The notes: generated by a model not told the origin, from the letters alone. DNA of 64,000 nucleotides from Semisulcospira habei (GCA_036245525.1 BTPG01000003.1:161503260-161567259), one strand, 5' to 3'; shown: positions 10,495-22,893, counted from the stretch's first letter. Numbers and translations: made by a program.

Positions 10495-11848
10495 AAATGT
10501 CATTGGGTGTACACGTAGGCATACCACTGAGGATCCTTCTCACGGCCGCTGCACACCCAACACAATCCTTGCTGGCAAACTGCGCCGAGAGATTCTACAC
10601 ACCCTGATGACTCCTGTAGATGCGGGGAATCGGTCATGAGGTTTATTGCCTCTTGCTGGCCTCATTCAATCCGTGGGCTTCACAGTCATCATTGATATTT
10701 ACAGTAAATCTGAGATGGCTTGGCAGTCGGAAAGATGATAATATCGCTGGCAGTGGTGTATCTCAGACCAACTCCAATTCACTGTTAATCAGCTTTTTGT
10801 CTGCCCGATGCACACGGATTGATATAAATGAGGCCATGAAGAGGCATCGATCTTCATGAGCCCTCGCATTGCGGGGGCTCATGAAGATCTATGCCTCTTG
10901 CACTTTGGCGTTCCGTTTACTGTTCTGGCGGAGAACGGGTGTCAACCCATCAAAGCCCGACGCACTACAACAGGATATGGATCGAACATGATAGTTCAAT
11001 GATGGCGCCAGAACAGTTCGGCGCCTCTAAGCGCGAATGAAGTTATTCCGACACGACCCTAGAACTGCCACGGTCAGTCCCTCTCCAGAATTGTCATGTA
11101 AACTTCATAGGACATCCCGCAGATTTGGAAATTAAATAGACCCCAGGGCTCAGTGGATTAACTTTCCAAAAGGTTTCCGGATCAAAGACGAGGCGCTTTC
11201 ATACTGCAACAAAAAGCAAAGTAATGGCAAAAGAAAAATACACGAGACCGTGAAGGGCACAGAAGCGTGAAAATAAATGAGGCCCGGCTTACCGCGCGCA
11301 GGGCCTGCAGGCTTGGCAACACCGCAAAATATTTTGAAATTATCTCTTCGGGGATTCCACCTAGAGACATGTTAATTCGCCCCTTTAAAATTCATTCAGT
11401 CAGTCAGTAATAAATGATAGTACAAATAGGATCTTAAAATTCAACGAGAGAACCGTGAACTTTGACAAGAGTGCACAGGCTTGCGTTTGTCGCTTCGGTG
11501 TTATCTCGAGTCAGTCGGGGGTAGTAGTTAAAGTCACTGGGCTTTCTATTATAGACTCTGTCCACCCGAGGAAAGCGATACTGCATCTTCGTCCCTTAAC
11601 CCCTGCACAAACCCCTCAATGGGTCTGCCAATCGTGACTTCCGGTAACCAAATTGCATGCAGCCATATCTCCCGCTCAACGATTGGTCAGAATATGAACG
11701 GTTTCCCCGTGTTGAGTACGTGACGGAAATGTATCACATTCTCCTCTGTGGTACAGCGAATTCAATCAAGTCAAATGTACCTTACTGCAGAATGTTTAAT
11801 TTTGCACATAATAACAGTTTATTGTTACTGTAATAGTTTTAGATGCAC
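10495..11848. other. No gene seen; two hairpin elements
   Basis: Apart from the H2 hairpin (10842-10901) and an H1 remnant (about 10950-11035, cccgacgcactacaacagg then a tggatcgaacatgatagttc arm) I see nothing coding or repeated within the window. Confidence 0.5.
10842..10901. repeat. H2 hairpin element (best copy)
   Basis: gaggcatcgatcttcatgag pairs with ctcatgaagatctatgcctc around a centre of ccctcgcattgcggggg, so nearly the whole 60 bp is one stem. Confidence 0.85.
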
Positions 11849-11854
11849 TTGTGT

Positions 11855-12140
11855 TTAGCCGGGGGGGGGGGGGGGGGCAGGGGGGGGGGGGGGGTAGGGG
11901 GGGGGGTGTGTGGAGGTGGGAGCTTCGCCTTGATTCAGTTACCGCGGGAACTGTCAATTTTCCCATCACCGACTTTTCAGGTTTCTGGACCTAAAATGTC
12001 ACTACTGGCGCACGTCTGGGCTCCTTCGTCCCTGTGGCCTACACATAGCACAATGGCGCGCCTGATCTGAACGCCTAACAAGGCGCCCCCACCCCCCCAC
12101 CCCCCTACCCCCCCCCCCACCCCCCCAAAAAAAGAAAAAA
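11855..12140. repeat. Poly-G run and opposing poly-C/poly-A runs
   Basis: Long G runs at 11860-11906, then C-rich runs at 12086-12126 followed by A. The ends could pair across about 200 bp. No gene. Confidence 0.6.
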
Positions 12141-12385
12141 GAAAAAAAAAAGTCTTTCAAGGACGATTATTGCCTCCACTTCAGGTCTTTCTTTTTTAGA
12201 TCAGCGACATGAAGATGATGGATATATCTGCCAAATGAGAGGACGCCGCTCTCGATAAGTAATACTGATAATGTAATTAACTCCTTTAACCCCGACACAC
12301 GTACATTGCAAGATATGGATCGACCAAGATAGTTCATGGGTGGTGACAAAATTGCCGCCAGGCTACTCTGGCACCACCCCGGCAC

Positions 12386-12592
12386 TAACTCATTCAGCCC
12401 GACGCACGTATTTCCCAGATTTTGAAGGCGTCATCTAACGACTATGTACCTGTTGCAGGAGATGGATCGACATGATAATTCAAGGGTAGTGCCAGATTAG
12501 CCTGTCGGTGCCAAGGTAAATCTGGCACTACCCTTGAATTATCATGGTCGACCCATCTCCTGTTGTAGTGCCTCAGGGCTGAATGGGTTAAA
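12386..12592. mobile_element. H1 element, full-length MITE-like copy
   Basis: Outer ends taactcattcagccc and gggctgaatgggttaa are inverted repeats; an inner hairpin (about 12455-12565) has arms caggagatggatcgacatga / tcatggtcgacccatctcctg and ttcaagggtagtgccagat / its complement. A TTAA-like end sequence is present. An incomplete H1 copy lies just upstream (about 12290-12385). Confidence 0.75.
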
Positions 12593-12599
12593 AGGATTT

Positions 12600-13975
12600 T
12601 ATTAAGTAAAAAAAAAAAGTCGTTTATTTAATCGTAAATTAAAGCAGACTTACTGTTTGTTCTTTTATCGACATGTGTCTCAGTTGCCACAAAAGTATAT
12701 GATATATTTATTTTCGTCTCTGCATCATTTAGCTTTATGTGTTGGCGCAGAAATCCCACACTTGCAAAAATGCACCATTTATGTGGGCTCTTGTTGGGCC
12801 GGCATAGTAAAAATAAGAAAGCGCGATGTCAGAAGCGTATCACTAAACTTTCGAACGTTTGGAATTGAAATCGGCATCAAGTCAGTAACATCTTGAAGTA
12901 TACTGATCAACAAAAGAAACGCTAATTTTTCACCATAACGCTTTTCTTCCTAAATTTGCTCTAATCCGGGTTATTTTGACCTCGTTTATTAGAAAATGTT
13001 ATGAAGAGTGTGTTATATCGGTGCAAATAGAATGTTTAGTCTTAAAAATCGCACATCGATGACTTATGACGTCATCAGTGACACTACCATCACAGGATAT
13101 TGAAAGTGAAATGGACAGCATCTGCAGAGGACACAGCTGAAAGCCAACTAATGTGCAGTGTCACTAGGGTCCGTGTGCATGAAAATCCGGCCGGTTTGGT
13201 CTTGACCTACTTTTTGTTTGTCAAAGGCACCTAAATAATCAACATGACCTACAAACATGAAAATCAAAAAGTTATTTATTTTTAGGTTAGCGGCCATATT
13301 TACCTGATAAATGGATATGGGTGTGTTCTTTATTTCTGTGTCAGTCACTGGAGCATAAAAAGTGGTTTGAAAGTAATTGACATTAAATCAAATAAGATTT
13401 ATTAAGAAAATGATGTGCACCGGAAGTCCTGGTTCTCTAATAAATTTTTCGAGTCAAATTTTGTTTGAGGCAGTTAATAACATGAGCAATCCACACAACC
13501 TGTGTGTTAAAACATATCACAGGAAACTTGCTTCACAGAGTGTGTCCAGTTTTGCATATTTTCACCACTAATGAAACCCTGTGTCCTCCAAGGTAGCAAT
13601 GGGCGATAACTCATCCAATTTTTGTATGGAGGTAGCTCTGACAGTAGGCTGAACATCTGAAGTAAGCAACAAATAAAATTTTCTTGTTTTCCTGTCAGGG
13701 TGGGTCTTTGTTTGTGGGTACACTTACAGACACTTTTCGCGTTTTTAATGGAAGTCAGTATATTTCAACACGCCCAGTTCGCATGCAGCAGCCTACATTT
13801 TTTTTTTTGTTTGTTGAAAGCATGCATATATGTTTTGAAGGGAAAAAAATGTAGTGTGCGAAAACTATTCAGGGAGAATGAGTCACAGATTACGACTAAA
13901 AAAAGACCAATCAACACTGATCCAGTTCTTTTCATCTGCAAGAGACATGCATTGACATAAGCCTCTGCAGCCGAG
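12600..13975. other. No gene seen
   Basis: AT-rich, with only short ORFs. The string tgatcaacaaaagaaacgct at 12903 resembles Tc1/mariner ends, but no matching right end or transposase was found. Confidence 0.45.
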
Positions 13976-13984
13976 CCTGGCTCG

Positions 13985-14050
13985 ACTGTGACAGGTCAAT
14001 GGTAGTGCCTGAATTGCTTGGCGCCCAACTATCATGGCCGTTCAATGTCC
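13985..14050. repeat. H1 hairpin remnant
   Basis: gtcaatggtagtgcctgaat, then cttggcgcc and caactatcatggccg. Confidence 0.5.
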
Positions 14051-14151
14051 TTTGCACTTGCCACGGAGGTATGCTGCTTGCAGTCCGAATTGGCCTCCAG
14101 CTGTTCCCCAGACTGATTTCTTTTTAAGAGAGGGGGGGGGGGGGAGGGGTT

Positions 14152-14525
14152 TGATTGTACATTGCTTAACGTCCCGACAGCAACAAGGCTTTCTCAGGAC
14201 GTGTCTGCACTGCTTGTGAAAAAAACTAAACAGAACATTGAATGCATGTCCCCAGCCGGTCAAATACGTTAAATAAACCTAACACATGGGGCCTAAATAA
14301 AGCTAAGACCATTTAGCAACACACATCCAATATCAAGAGCTACAGGCAGTGCAGACAATAGGGAGAGTTTTAAAAAGGCAAATACATGTGAATGGACAAA
14401 GGGTAGACAGAAACACATGCCCCAGAATAGAGAGAAAACCCCACCCTGTGGGGCTGACCAGGGTGACCCTGGGAACTAAAAAATACCTAACCCCACCCAA
14501 GTCCCCCAGGGCAGACCCGGGTAGG
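14152..14525 (-). mobile_element. R1 retroposon, copy d
   Basis: About 374 bp, inserted in a G-rich tract; the flanking G runs (agaggggggg.. / ..gggggaggg) hide any target duplication. Confidence 0.85.
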
Positions 14526-14701
14526 GGGGGAGGGGGGAGGGGGGGGGGGAAGGGCAGGAGACGGGGTTAAGCGTGAACCAAAACAGGTCACAGAAGAAAA
14601 TTTTGTTGATAAACCAGCTATGTAAGCCAACGCCCTTTTACTCTATTTCTTATTCTCACTCTTTTTTAGGTGTGCTACTTTCACAAATCCGGACATTCGA
14701 G

Positions 14702-17700
14702 ATGGAGAAGAAGATCTTAGTAGCATTACATTTTTTCACGCTTTATAAATTGGCTGGATCTCAGAATTACTGTAAGTCTTCTCATTTAACCTTTTTAGTT
14801 TATAAATACTACTCTGTACATACCGTAACCATTCGGCTGTCCGAGCAGCGCTTTCTGTCGAAGTGATTGCTGCAGGAATTGCCTCGACAAAAAGCACTAC
14901 TGACAACTAAACGGTTAACTTATTAACTAACAATGATTTTTTCGCAAGTTTGGGTAACTTTTATAAGGACTGCACCAGCTCTGTCATGTGAAGACAAAGT
15001 CCATTTTTGCGAAAAGCGACATTTTCATTGTATTGTGGAACTAGAACAACTCATTCACACCTAACAATCTACAGCGGAACATTAAAGTAGATAAATAGAC
15101 CTGACACTATCCTTAAGGTGTCATGTCCGATCTGCCTACGTGTACTCTCAGTAAAGTGTGTGTATGCTATGCTGAAAAGCGAAAACTGACAGGTAAACGT
15201 ATCATATTTTATATGGGGAAATGTGATTAGCGTGCGGTACATTGTCCTATGTATGTGTGTTTCCCTACATGACAAGATTTCAAAATTTCAAGATTCAAGA
15301 TTGTATTTGATTCCCTTCGCCCCTATCGGGGTATGGAGGAACTGATAATGCAACAATCATGTGAGACATTACCTCATCTGTGCATATGCACACTCTCAAA
15401 TGAATGTTTTACGCGTTCATTAAAGTATAAAAATAACAGAAACAGTAGAATGCATGCATGGATTACATTATATACACATTAAATCGTAGGACATTTAACA
15501 CAGAAAAAATGCATGTCAGTAGCTTTTACGTGAATGGCTCTTATTTATATAACTTTACAACTCTTTAGAAACTTCGTAAAATTCAAGACTTTTTTTTTTT
15601 AAAGGTGGATGACAGTAGGTTTGCAGACATTGAACATCGACTTCGTTTTATGATACTTCAAAGGTATAAATGTAAGTCTCTGTTGTGCAAAATCAACTTT
15701 CTGCCAATATTATAGTTATAATTATGCGCTGCCCCCGCACTTCATTCCTGAAACTTATTTTATTTATTTCTAATGGGATTGGATTTTCTCAGTCGTTTGT
15801 TTCATGTAGCTGGGTGATTTATTGTTTCATACGACTACGAGTATGATATTTGTTATCTTTGCAGTGTGTTTACCTGGTTCGTACGGCTACAGATGCGACA
15901 AGCAATGCAGCAGTGGATGCTTGTCTGAGTGTGATCAAACAACAGGTGTTTGTGCAAGTATGAAAGAAAAACTCCGTTATTCCAAAGTCGACCGAGGGAA
16001 ACAGATTGACCATAACTACTCAAGGGTAGTGCTTGTTTAGCATGGCGCATTTCTGTTGGCAATTTAACGAGAAAGAATTATACGGGTGACTCATTATCAC
16101 ACCACTCGATTCGCTGCTGCTGTAGCGGTAGCGGAAACGAGGGAGACAACCCGCAGTGTGACTGACTCAAAGTACATAATTATGATTGTAAGCAGGGATT
16201 AAATTTGTACATGTTCTACTTTACTATTTTAAACTGATTTTGTCGATGCATTGCTGCTGAGGCCACACTGATGATGATGATGACGGCATCAAAATAACCC
16301 GACAAACCACAGCTTAAAAGAAAAGAAAACAACAATTATGCCGCTACTACAATGTAGACGAGGATAATATTGATAATGACTCATAAACACCCAGTAACTG
16401 ATCTCCCTGTGTTTATTCTAGACTGTACCGCTGGATTCTACGGACCCATTTGCAACCAGTCGTGTCTGTCATCTCATTGTTTCGCAAGCCGGTGTGATCA
16501 GCTGACAGGACAATGCCTACGGTGCCTGGACAACTTTGTTTTGCCGGACTTTTTGGGTAGGTGACCCTACACGTTTAAACCCTTCACTGCTGGGGCACAA
16601 CAAACGTCACCCAAATGCAAAGGGCATGATGTTCTATATGCCTCTTGCTGCTCGCACATGATATGTGTGTTTTTCAAGTAGGCTGATATAGTCATCCGGC
16701 TGATTTTCCTTGACCTGCTTTGCCGAGAACATGTGAATACCACACCGAGAACTGCAAGAGGTATAGATCTTCATGAGCCCTCGCAGTTGCTGCGGCTCCA
16801 AGAGGATCTATGCCTCTTGCTGACTACACTTTTATTCCTGGGAAAACTAGGACATGTTGGTGTTGAATTAACAAAGAATGCAGAAACAAAATCTGCGTCA
16901 ACTAATACTGAACAGACTAAAACCACTGATCGCAATTTAAAAGGGATTATGTCTTATTTTGTCTTGCAAGAAAAATGTGTCCTCTTCTGCGCAAGTCGTA
17001 ATCGAACACCACGGAGATCACGAGGAGCTCCGTAATTATAATTTTTGCTTTCTACGGAGTGGGGAACCAGCCGCCGTCAGTCTGAGAAACACCGGTGTAA
17101 ATGGGTCATCATAAAGCCTTAATCCTCACAAACTCCCGCGGTCTGCGGGATTTAATAAAACTCAGTACATGAGCCAATGGGGTGACTGTTTCCACTGCAG
17201 ACCAGGGGCGGATTTTTAGGGATCCTAGGGATTCCGACCCCCTCGGCCCCTCCCCCCTCGGCCCCCCCCCCCCCCAGCCAAAAATTCTTTAAAATGCTCA
17301 ATCAAAGTCCAGACACGGTAGTCTGGAATCCAACACCCCCCCCCCCCCCTTGCTTTTCGACATTTGGGCAGTTGGTGAGAAGGTGCAAAATGTCACCTAC
17401 ACCGACACGCTTGGCGCGCTAACATCCCACGCCCCCTGCTTTCCGATATTTCGACGGATGGTGAGGACAAGCCGGTTTAACAAGTCCTCTGACCTGGCTT
17501 GGCGCCCCTGCAACCCCCCCCCCCCCTTCCCCCTTTTGGGGGGAGTGGCAAGACGCAAGGTCTGGCATATGGGGACCGTTCGTGTCAGGTTAAAGGTCCC
17601 TAACGAAAATTTGGAAAGCCTTCCCCACCGGTAGGTGCCTCATCCGCACCTGGGGTTGTGTAATAGATGAAAGATGTTCATTGAATGAGGTTCAAGTTCG

Positions 17701-18501
17701 TCCGACGGTCAAACGACATCTCTGCTGCCAGTCATTAACGTACGGCTGTCCTGGGTGCTTTTTCTTGAGGTGATTTCTACAGGAATCAGCTCGACCAAAA
17801 GCGCTACGGACAGCCAAAGAATTAATGAACACGTGAAGAAACGCCACCATGTCTTGGAGTTGAACACAGTTACGCATAGGCACTGCTCAAACAAAAACCA
17901 CTCACTAAGCGTTCTTCGTTTTCCAGTGGAAATCGTTACTACAGTGTCGTCAGCCTTGACAACCGTCGGCCCCATAACAAGCAGCATCGAATCCAGTTCC
18001 ACACCTACTACCAGCATAACAACCACCGTCACTTCCACCACCATTGCACCCGCGGATCTTACAGCTGCAACCGACTCCACAAAACTGAGTATGACTACTG
18101 ACTCAACAGCGGCGACAAGCAAAGCCAAGTCGAGCTACACAACCACCACCAGTGCAACATCCGGTGTATATAGCATGCTGAACTCCACAGAACCAACAAC
18201 AACGCAAGAAGACAGTATGTCTAGCATTGCAACAACAACAACACCAACGACGACAACTGCAGCAGCTGCTAGTAACACGACCTTCATCGCCATTGTTATA
18301 GTGTCGATGGCAGACCCCAATGGCAGTTCCATTGCCACAGACTCAAGAACAACTACAGGAAGAGAAAGGAATGACGATGGTGCCAGTTCTTCGGGCATAC
18401 AAGGAGCAAACCTCAGCAGAGAGATGCTTGTTGTCATTATTGGCTCCGTCTGCGCTGCCGCTATTATTATCGTCATCGGAGCTGCGCTTGCAATATGGTA
18501 G
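14702..18501 (+). CDS. Secreted/membrane EGF-like protein with mucin-like stalk (4 exons)
   Basis: Exons read by eye: 14702-14771 (donor GTAAGT), 15865-15957 (acceptor tttgcag, donor GTATGA), 16422-16556 (acceptor ttctag, donor GTAGGT), 17927-18501 (acceptor ttttccag). All introns are phase 1, and the sum is 873 nt = 290 residues plus TAG. Residues 1-22 are a signal peptide (MEKKILVALHFFTLYKLAGS). About 24-54 and 55-99 are Cys-rich EGF-like modules with PGSYGYRCD..C..CDQTTGVC and AGFYGPICNQSC..CDQLTGQCLRC, the MEGF10/scavenger-receptor-F pattern. About 105-265 is a Ser/Thr-rich, probably O-glycosylated stalk. Residues 266-290 (MLVVIIGSVCAAAIIIVIGA...) form a membrane segment ending right at the stop. 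A GTAGAG at 18498 could instead be a donor to a cytoplasmic-tail exon. Likely a surface adhesion or recognition molecule; no ligand can be named. Introns 2 and 3 carry H1/H2 hairpins. Confidence 0.75.
15985..16050. repeat. H1 hairpin remnant in intron 2
   Basis: gtcgaccgagggaaacag, gaccataactactcaagg and gtagtgcttgtttagcatgg follow the H1 left-arm order. The right arm is missing. Confidence 0.5.
16573..16822. repeat. H2 elements in intron 3
   Basis: 16760-16822 is an H2 hairpin (gaggtatagatcttcatgag ... gaggatctatgcctcttgc). A half copy lies at 16630-16655 (tctatatgcctcttgctg), after an aacccttcactgctgggg end that also precedes other copies. Confidence 0.65.
17200..17640. repeat. C/G-rich repeat in intron 3
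   Basis: Blocks such as ggggcgga, gatatttcgacggatggtga, and C runs followed by ttttggg resemble 32700-33060 (gatattttggcgaatggtga, C runs, cccttttggga). Looks like a decayed dispersed element; termini not seen. Confidence 0.4.
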
Positions 18502-18795
18502 AGTTCTTTATGAACTTTACCCTCGCTTTTTAACTACTTTGAGATTAATTAACCCTTTAATTGGCTGCCAGTGATCACGAATTGCGCGTCTAAAAAAAGA
18601 CTGCACCACTGCAACTGGTCAGGCATTCGCGTGAAGAACATAAACTTCATTCATAATAATATGTAACAAGTAGGCGTAAATAACATGGGACTAACAAGAA
18701 ACATACATCCTCATGAACCCCCGCAATTTGCCTTGCCTTGTCAGCCGTTAAGGGGTTAACAGGTTAATGAAGATTCATTTGATTTTTGATTTTTT

Positions 18796-18799
<4 letters not shown>
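18502..18799. other. Downstream flank of the EGF-like gene
   Basis: Non-coding; an H2 remnant (about 18695-18735, catcctcatgaacccccgc) and a taaccctttaattggctgcc end-like string are present. Confidence 0.4.
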
Positions 18800-18892
<93 letters not shown>

Positions 18893-18932
18893 CGAACGAA
18901 CGAACGAACGAACGAACGAACGAACGAACGAA
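18800..18932. repeat. (GA)n then (GAAC)n microsatellite
   Basis: GA repeat to about 18887, then GAAC repeats to 18932. On the minus strand (GTTC)n is the 3' tail of the LINE at 18933-22811 and the (TC)n beyond it is the target. Confidence 0.95.
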
Positions 18933-19362
18933 ACTTTATTTTCCAAGGATTGAGATATTAGGCGCGCAGGCCTTTCTTACAATCTGTCCTTGCTAAGCTA
19001 CTTAAGGAACACCAACCAAACAACAAAAACTAACTAATAATAAACGTCAAACACACGCATACACACACGCACACAGACACACATATACATGTACTCGTGC
19101 ACATGCGCACTTTTGTACATACACATACACACGTACGTGCGCACATAATTATCTAACATATAAGTAGGTATAATATTTTGTGTACTATCAAAAACAAGTT
19201 AGAAAACTGAACAAACAATTTGGAGGCTAGATGAAAAAAAAATTAATTAAAAAAAAATTTAAAAACATGAAGCGTATTATGTCGAAAAACAAAGAAGAAG
19301 AAAGGATCAGCATAACGATGTCTTAGAAAGGTAATCATGTACTCTACTTTTAAACAGAGAGA

Positions 19363-19744
19363 TTGATTGATTGTACATTGCTTAACGTCCCGACAGCAAC
19401 AAGGCTTTCTCAGGACGTGCCTGCACTGCTTGTGAAAAAAAAACAACTAAACAGAACATTGAATGTATGTCGCCAGCCGGTCAAACACATTAAATAAACC
19501 TAACACATGGGGCCTAAATAAAGCCAAGACCATTTAGCAACACACATCCAATATCAAGAGCTACAGGCAGTGCAGACAGTAGGGAGAGTTTTAAAAAGGC
19601 AAATACAGTGAATGGACAAAGGGTAGACAGAAACATATGCCCCAGAATAGAGAAAAACCCACCCTGTGGGGCTGACCAGGGTGACCCTGGGAACTAAAAA
19701 ATACCTAACCCCACCCAAGTCCCCCAGGGCAGACCCGGGTGGGG
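19363..19744 (-). mobile_element. R1 retroposon, copy e
   Basis: 382 bp with a perfect 13-bp target duplication ttaaacagagaga (19350-19362 and 19745-19757), inside the C-terminal coding part of the LINE. Confidence 0.9.
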
Positions 19745-19838
19745 TTAAACAGAGAGAGGGACGTGGTTTGTTGAATAGTGGGAGGAAGGGAGTTCCATAG
19801 AAGAGCACCTGAATAAGACAGGCTAGATTTGAACAGGT

Positions 19839-19894
19839 TAGTTGGTTATTTGGGTTTAACGCCGAGCAGGCGGCTAAGGCCATCTCACGGCGGT
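19839..19894 (-). mobile_element. 56-bp mini-retroposon (copy 2) with 13-bp target duplication
   Basis: Perfect 13-bp flanks gatttgaacaggt (19826-19838 and 19895-19907). The body matches 259-312 end to end, starting ACCGCCGTGAGATGG and ending GGCGTTAAACCC plus an AAATAACCAAC tail on the minus strand. Taking it out joins PRIDLF to KSSLSYSG. Confidence 0.9.
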
Positions 19895-21424
19895 GATTTG
19901 AACAGGTCTATACGGGGCCTTTTTATAGAGAGACTGTTCCTGGAGGTGCTGTATTTTTTTTTCAGTTGGAGAAAAAAGCCTAGATAAGTAAGGTGGAGCT
20001 TGCCCGTTAAGAATTTTGTGCATCAGTACACATTTGTTTAGTGCGAGGTGCTTAACCAGAGGGAGAAGTCCGATGGCCTGCAGCTTGGCATCAGTGGATA
20101 AAGACGGATCAGGGAGGATAAGCTTAGCAGCGCGCTTGTATAATGAGTTTATCTTCTTGAAGTGATTTTCACTGCAGCCATCCCATATTGTTGAGGCATA
20201 ATCAATGTGTGGTTTAATGTAGGCATTAATAAATAGTTTGCGCATCTTAAGGTCAATGATCGTTTTAAGTTTGGAAAGTAGAAACAACTTTTTGGACAAA
20301 TGTTTTCTCATATAATATAGGTGGTTATGCCAGCTTAGATCATCATCTATTATTACTCCAAGCAGGCGGTGTTGACTGACCTGCTCAACTGAGATAGAGT
20401 CCAAAGAAAGGTTGAGTGATGGAGGTTTGAGCTGATGTTTCTGGCGGGTTGTGATAAGCATGCTTTTTGTTTTTGTGGGATTTACAAGCATGCGATTTTC
20501 ATTACACCACCGAGACACTTCATGAAGACTCTCTTGAAGATTATTTGCAATTTCAGGCAGTTTTACCAACGGAATGTAATGTTGAGTGGTCGGCAAACAT
20601 GTCACAGTCTCACTACACGTTACATGTAACGGTAGATCGTTAACGAAGATACAAAACAGTAGTGGGCCTAAAATAGACCCCTGGGGCACTCCATACTCCA
20701 CAAATTGTTCAGAAGAACATTTTCCATCGACATAGACTGTTTGTGTTCTTTTTGTAAGATAGGAGTTCAGAAACGAAAGAGCTGAGGGGCTCTTTTTGTT
20801 TAAGTAGGTGGCAAGCTTTTTTAGTAAGATGGTATGATCGATAAGATCAAACGCTTTTCTTAGATCCAAGAAGACAGCACCAGCCATTTTATTATCATTT
20901 ATGCTGTTGACCCACGATTTCACTATTCGTGCGAGTGCAGTGTGACATGAATGCTTGGGACGAAAACCTGACTGGTAATGATATAATAGGGACCTTTTTT
21001 CAAGAAATTCCAGAAGATGTTTGTGAACATGCTTTTCCAGAGGCTTCGAGAGAACTGATAGAAGGGAAATGGGGCGAAAGTTATTAATTTCAGAAGAATC
21101 GTTTGCTTTAGGAACAGGCACTATTTTTGATTTTTTGAAAGCTGCTGGAAAGACATTTTTTTGTATACATAGGTTATACATGTATGTAAGAGGTTCCACT
21201 GTGTATGGTTGCGACAGGTCAAGGATATATCCATTGATACCATCACTGCCCGAAGACGTTTTCTTTTTTAGGATAGAAATGTATTTGCCTACCTCGTGTA
21301 CGGCAATATCAGGGATGACGAAAATATCATCTGAGGACAATCTTTGCTTACAGAACTTAGTTAGCTTTTCTGGTGTGGAATATATCGACTGATTGCGATT
21401 GTGAGAACTGAGTAAGTCTTTGGG

Positions 21425-21800
21425 TGATTGTACATTGCTTAACGTCCCGACAGCAACAAGGCTTTCTCAGGACGTGCCTGCACTGCTTGTGAAAAAAAGA
21501 ATAAACAGAACATCGAATGTATGTCGCCAGCCGGTCAAATACATTAAATAAACCTAACACATGGGGCCTAAATAAAGCTAAGACCATTTAGCAACACACA
21601 TCCAATATCAAGAGCTACAGGCAGTGCAGACAGTAGGGAGAGTTTTAAAAAGGCAAATACAGGTGAATGGACAAAGGGTAGACAGAAACACATGCCCCAG
21701 AATAGAGAGAAAAACCCACCCTGTGGGGCTGACCAGGGTGACCCTGGGAACTAAAAAATACCTAACCCCACCAAAGTCCCCCAGGGCAGACCCGGGTGGG
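21425..21800 (-). mobile_element. R1 retroposon, copy f
   Basis: 376 bp with a perfect 13-bp duplication gtaagtctttggg (21412-21424 and 21801-21813), inserted between the linker and RT coding parts of the LINE. Confidence 0.9.
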
Positions 21801-22807
21801 GTAAGTCTTTGGGGGCTGATAGAAAGTGGTTATTAAACTCCTCAGCGGAGAGGTTTTCTGGAATGGTATTGCACTGTTTACGCTTGTTGTTGGTAAGCGT
21901 ATTAAGTGCTGTCCAGATAGAGGAAGGGTTTTTGTCTTCTTCGACTGTTTTGGTTACAAACGATCTCTGCGCCTCTCTAATTAAGTACTTAACTTTATTT
22001 CGCAATCTTTTAAATTCATGAAAGTTCTTTTCTTTCTTAGTCTTATTTCTATCATCCATTGCTCGTTTGATTTCGTCGGTTATCCATGAGGGAGGCTGGC
22101 GGGATCGGACTCGCTTTCTTCTTACAGGCGCATGTTTGTTTAGCACCCCTAGGAACAGATCAAGTAAGAGAGAGAGACAGCCTTATCTGGGTTGGTACAA
22201 TTGTACACATCATGAAACGGTGTAAGGCTAAGATCGTGTAAAAAAGCATCTTTGTTTATTTTTTTAAAAGACCTATACGTAATGTACACATGCTGATTCC
22301 TCTTTTGTTTGGGCATCTTGCACGACCATGTACAGGTGATGGGAAAATGATCACTGACAGCTAGTGGGGGGACGCTGGTCTCTAGTACTGACTTACAGTT
22401 GTTGGTATAGATGTGATCAATGAGTGTAGCAGATGATTGGGTTATTCTAGTAGGAGCTTGGATTAGTTGCTTCAACCCAAAAAGAGTTGTTGTCGATTGC
22501 CACGTGGGATTTGTTTTCAGTAAGTCAATGTTAAAATCACCTAACAGCAGTACATCTTTGTCAGTGTCATTCACTTTATCCATCATCTGCACAAAGTCAT
22601 CATACCACTCGACAGTGGACGATGGATTTCTATATACATAACCCATTATAATTGGCGATGAGTTATTAATTTTTACTTCTAGCCATACACACTCAATCTC
22701 AGTTGACTTCAGATCATCACGTCTGCGTACCATATGTGTAATCGAGTTATGAACATAAACAGCAATCCCTGTGTGTTTGAGGGCGTTTGGGTCACGACGA
22801 ATTAAGG

Positions 22808-22811
<4 letters not shown>

Positions 22812-22891
<80 letters not shown>
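22812..22891. repeat. (GA)n microsatellite, 5' flank of the LINE
   Basis: 80 bp of GA directly abutting the truncated endonuclease sequence. Confidence 0.95.

Positions 22892-22893
<2 letters not shown>

Larger units (their letters stand above)
18933..22811 (-). mobile_element. CR1-like LINE (endonuclease + RT), in a (TC)n tract, with three insertions
   Basis: Minus strand. Endonuclease part at about 22800-22180 (GIAVYVHNSI, GYVYRN, LLLGDFNIDLL, LIDHIYTN, SDHFPI). A frameshift in a TC-rich run (about 22165-22175) leads to the linker (22146-21814) and RT (21340-19874: FRPISLLSVLSKPLEKH, QSGFRPKHSCHTAL, FLDLRKAFD, GVPQGSILGP). The FADD box near 20600 is destroyed by local indels. A frameshift in a run of nine A (about 19957) precedes the C-terminal block PRIDLFKSSLSYSGALLWNSLP, which ends near 19310. 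AATAAAG and a (GTTC)n tail close the element. Inserted inside it: R1 copies e and f and a 56-bp retroposon. It is 5'-truncated at the (GA)n tract 22812-22890. Not functional. Confidence 0.85.

Noticed and set aside
12903..13700. Tc1/mariner element starting tgatcaacaaaagaaacgct
   Set aside because: Only one end-like string; no second end, TA pair or transposase found.
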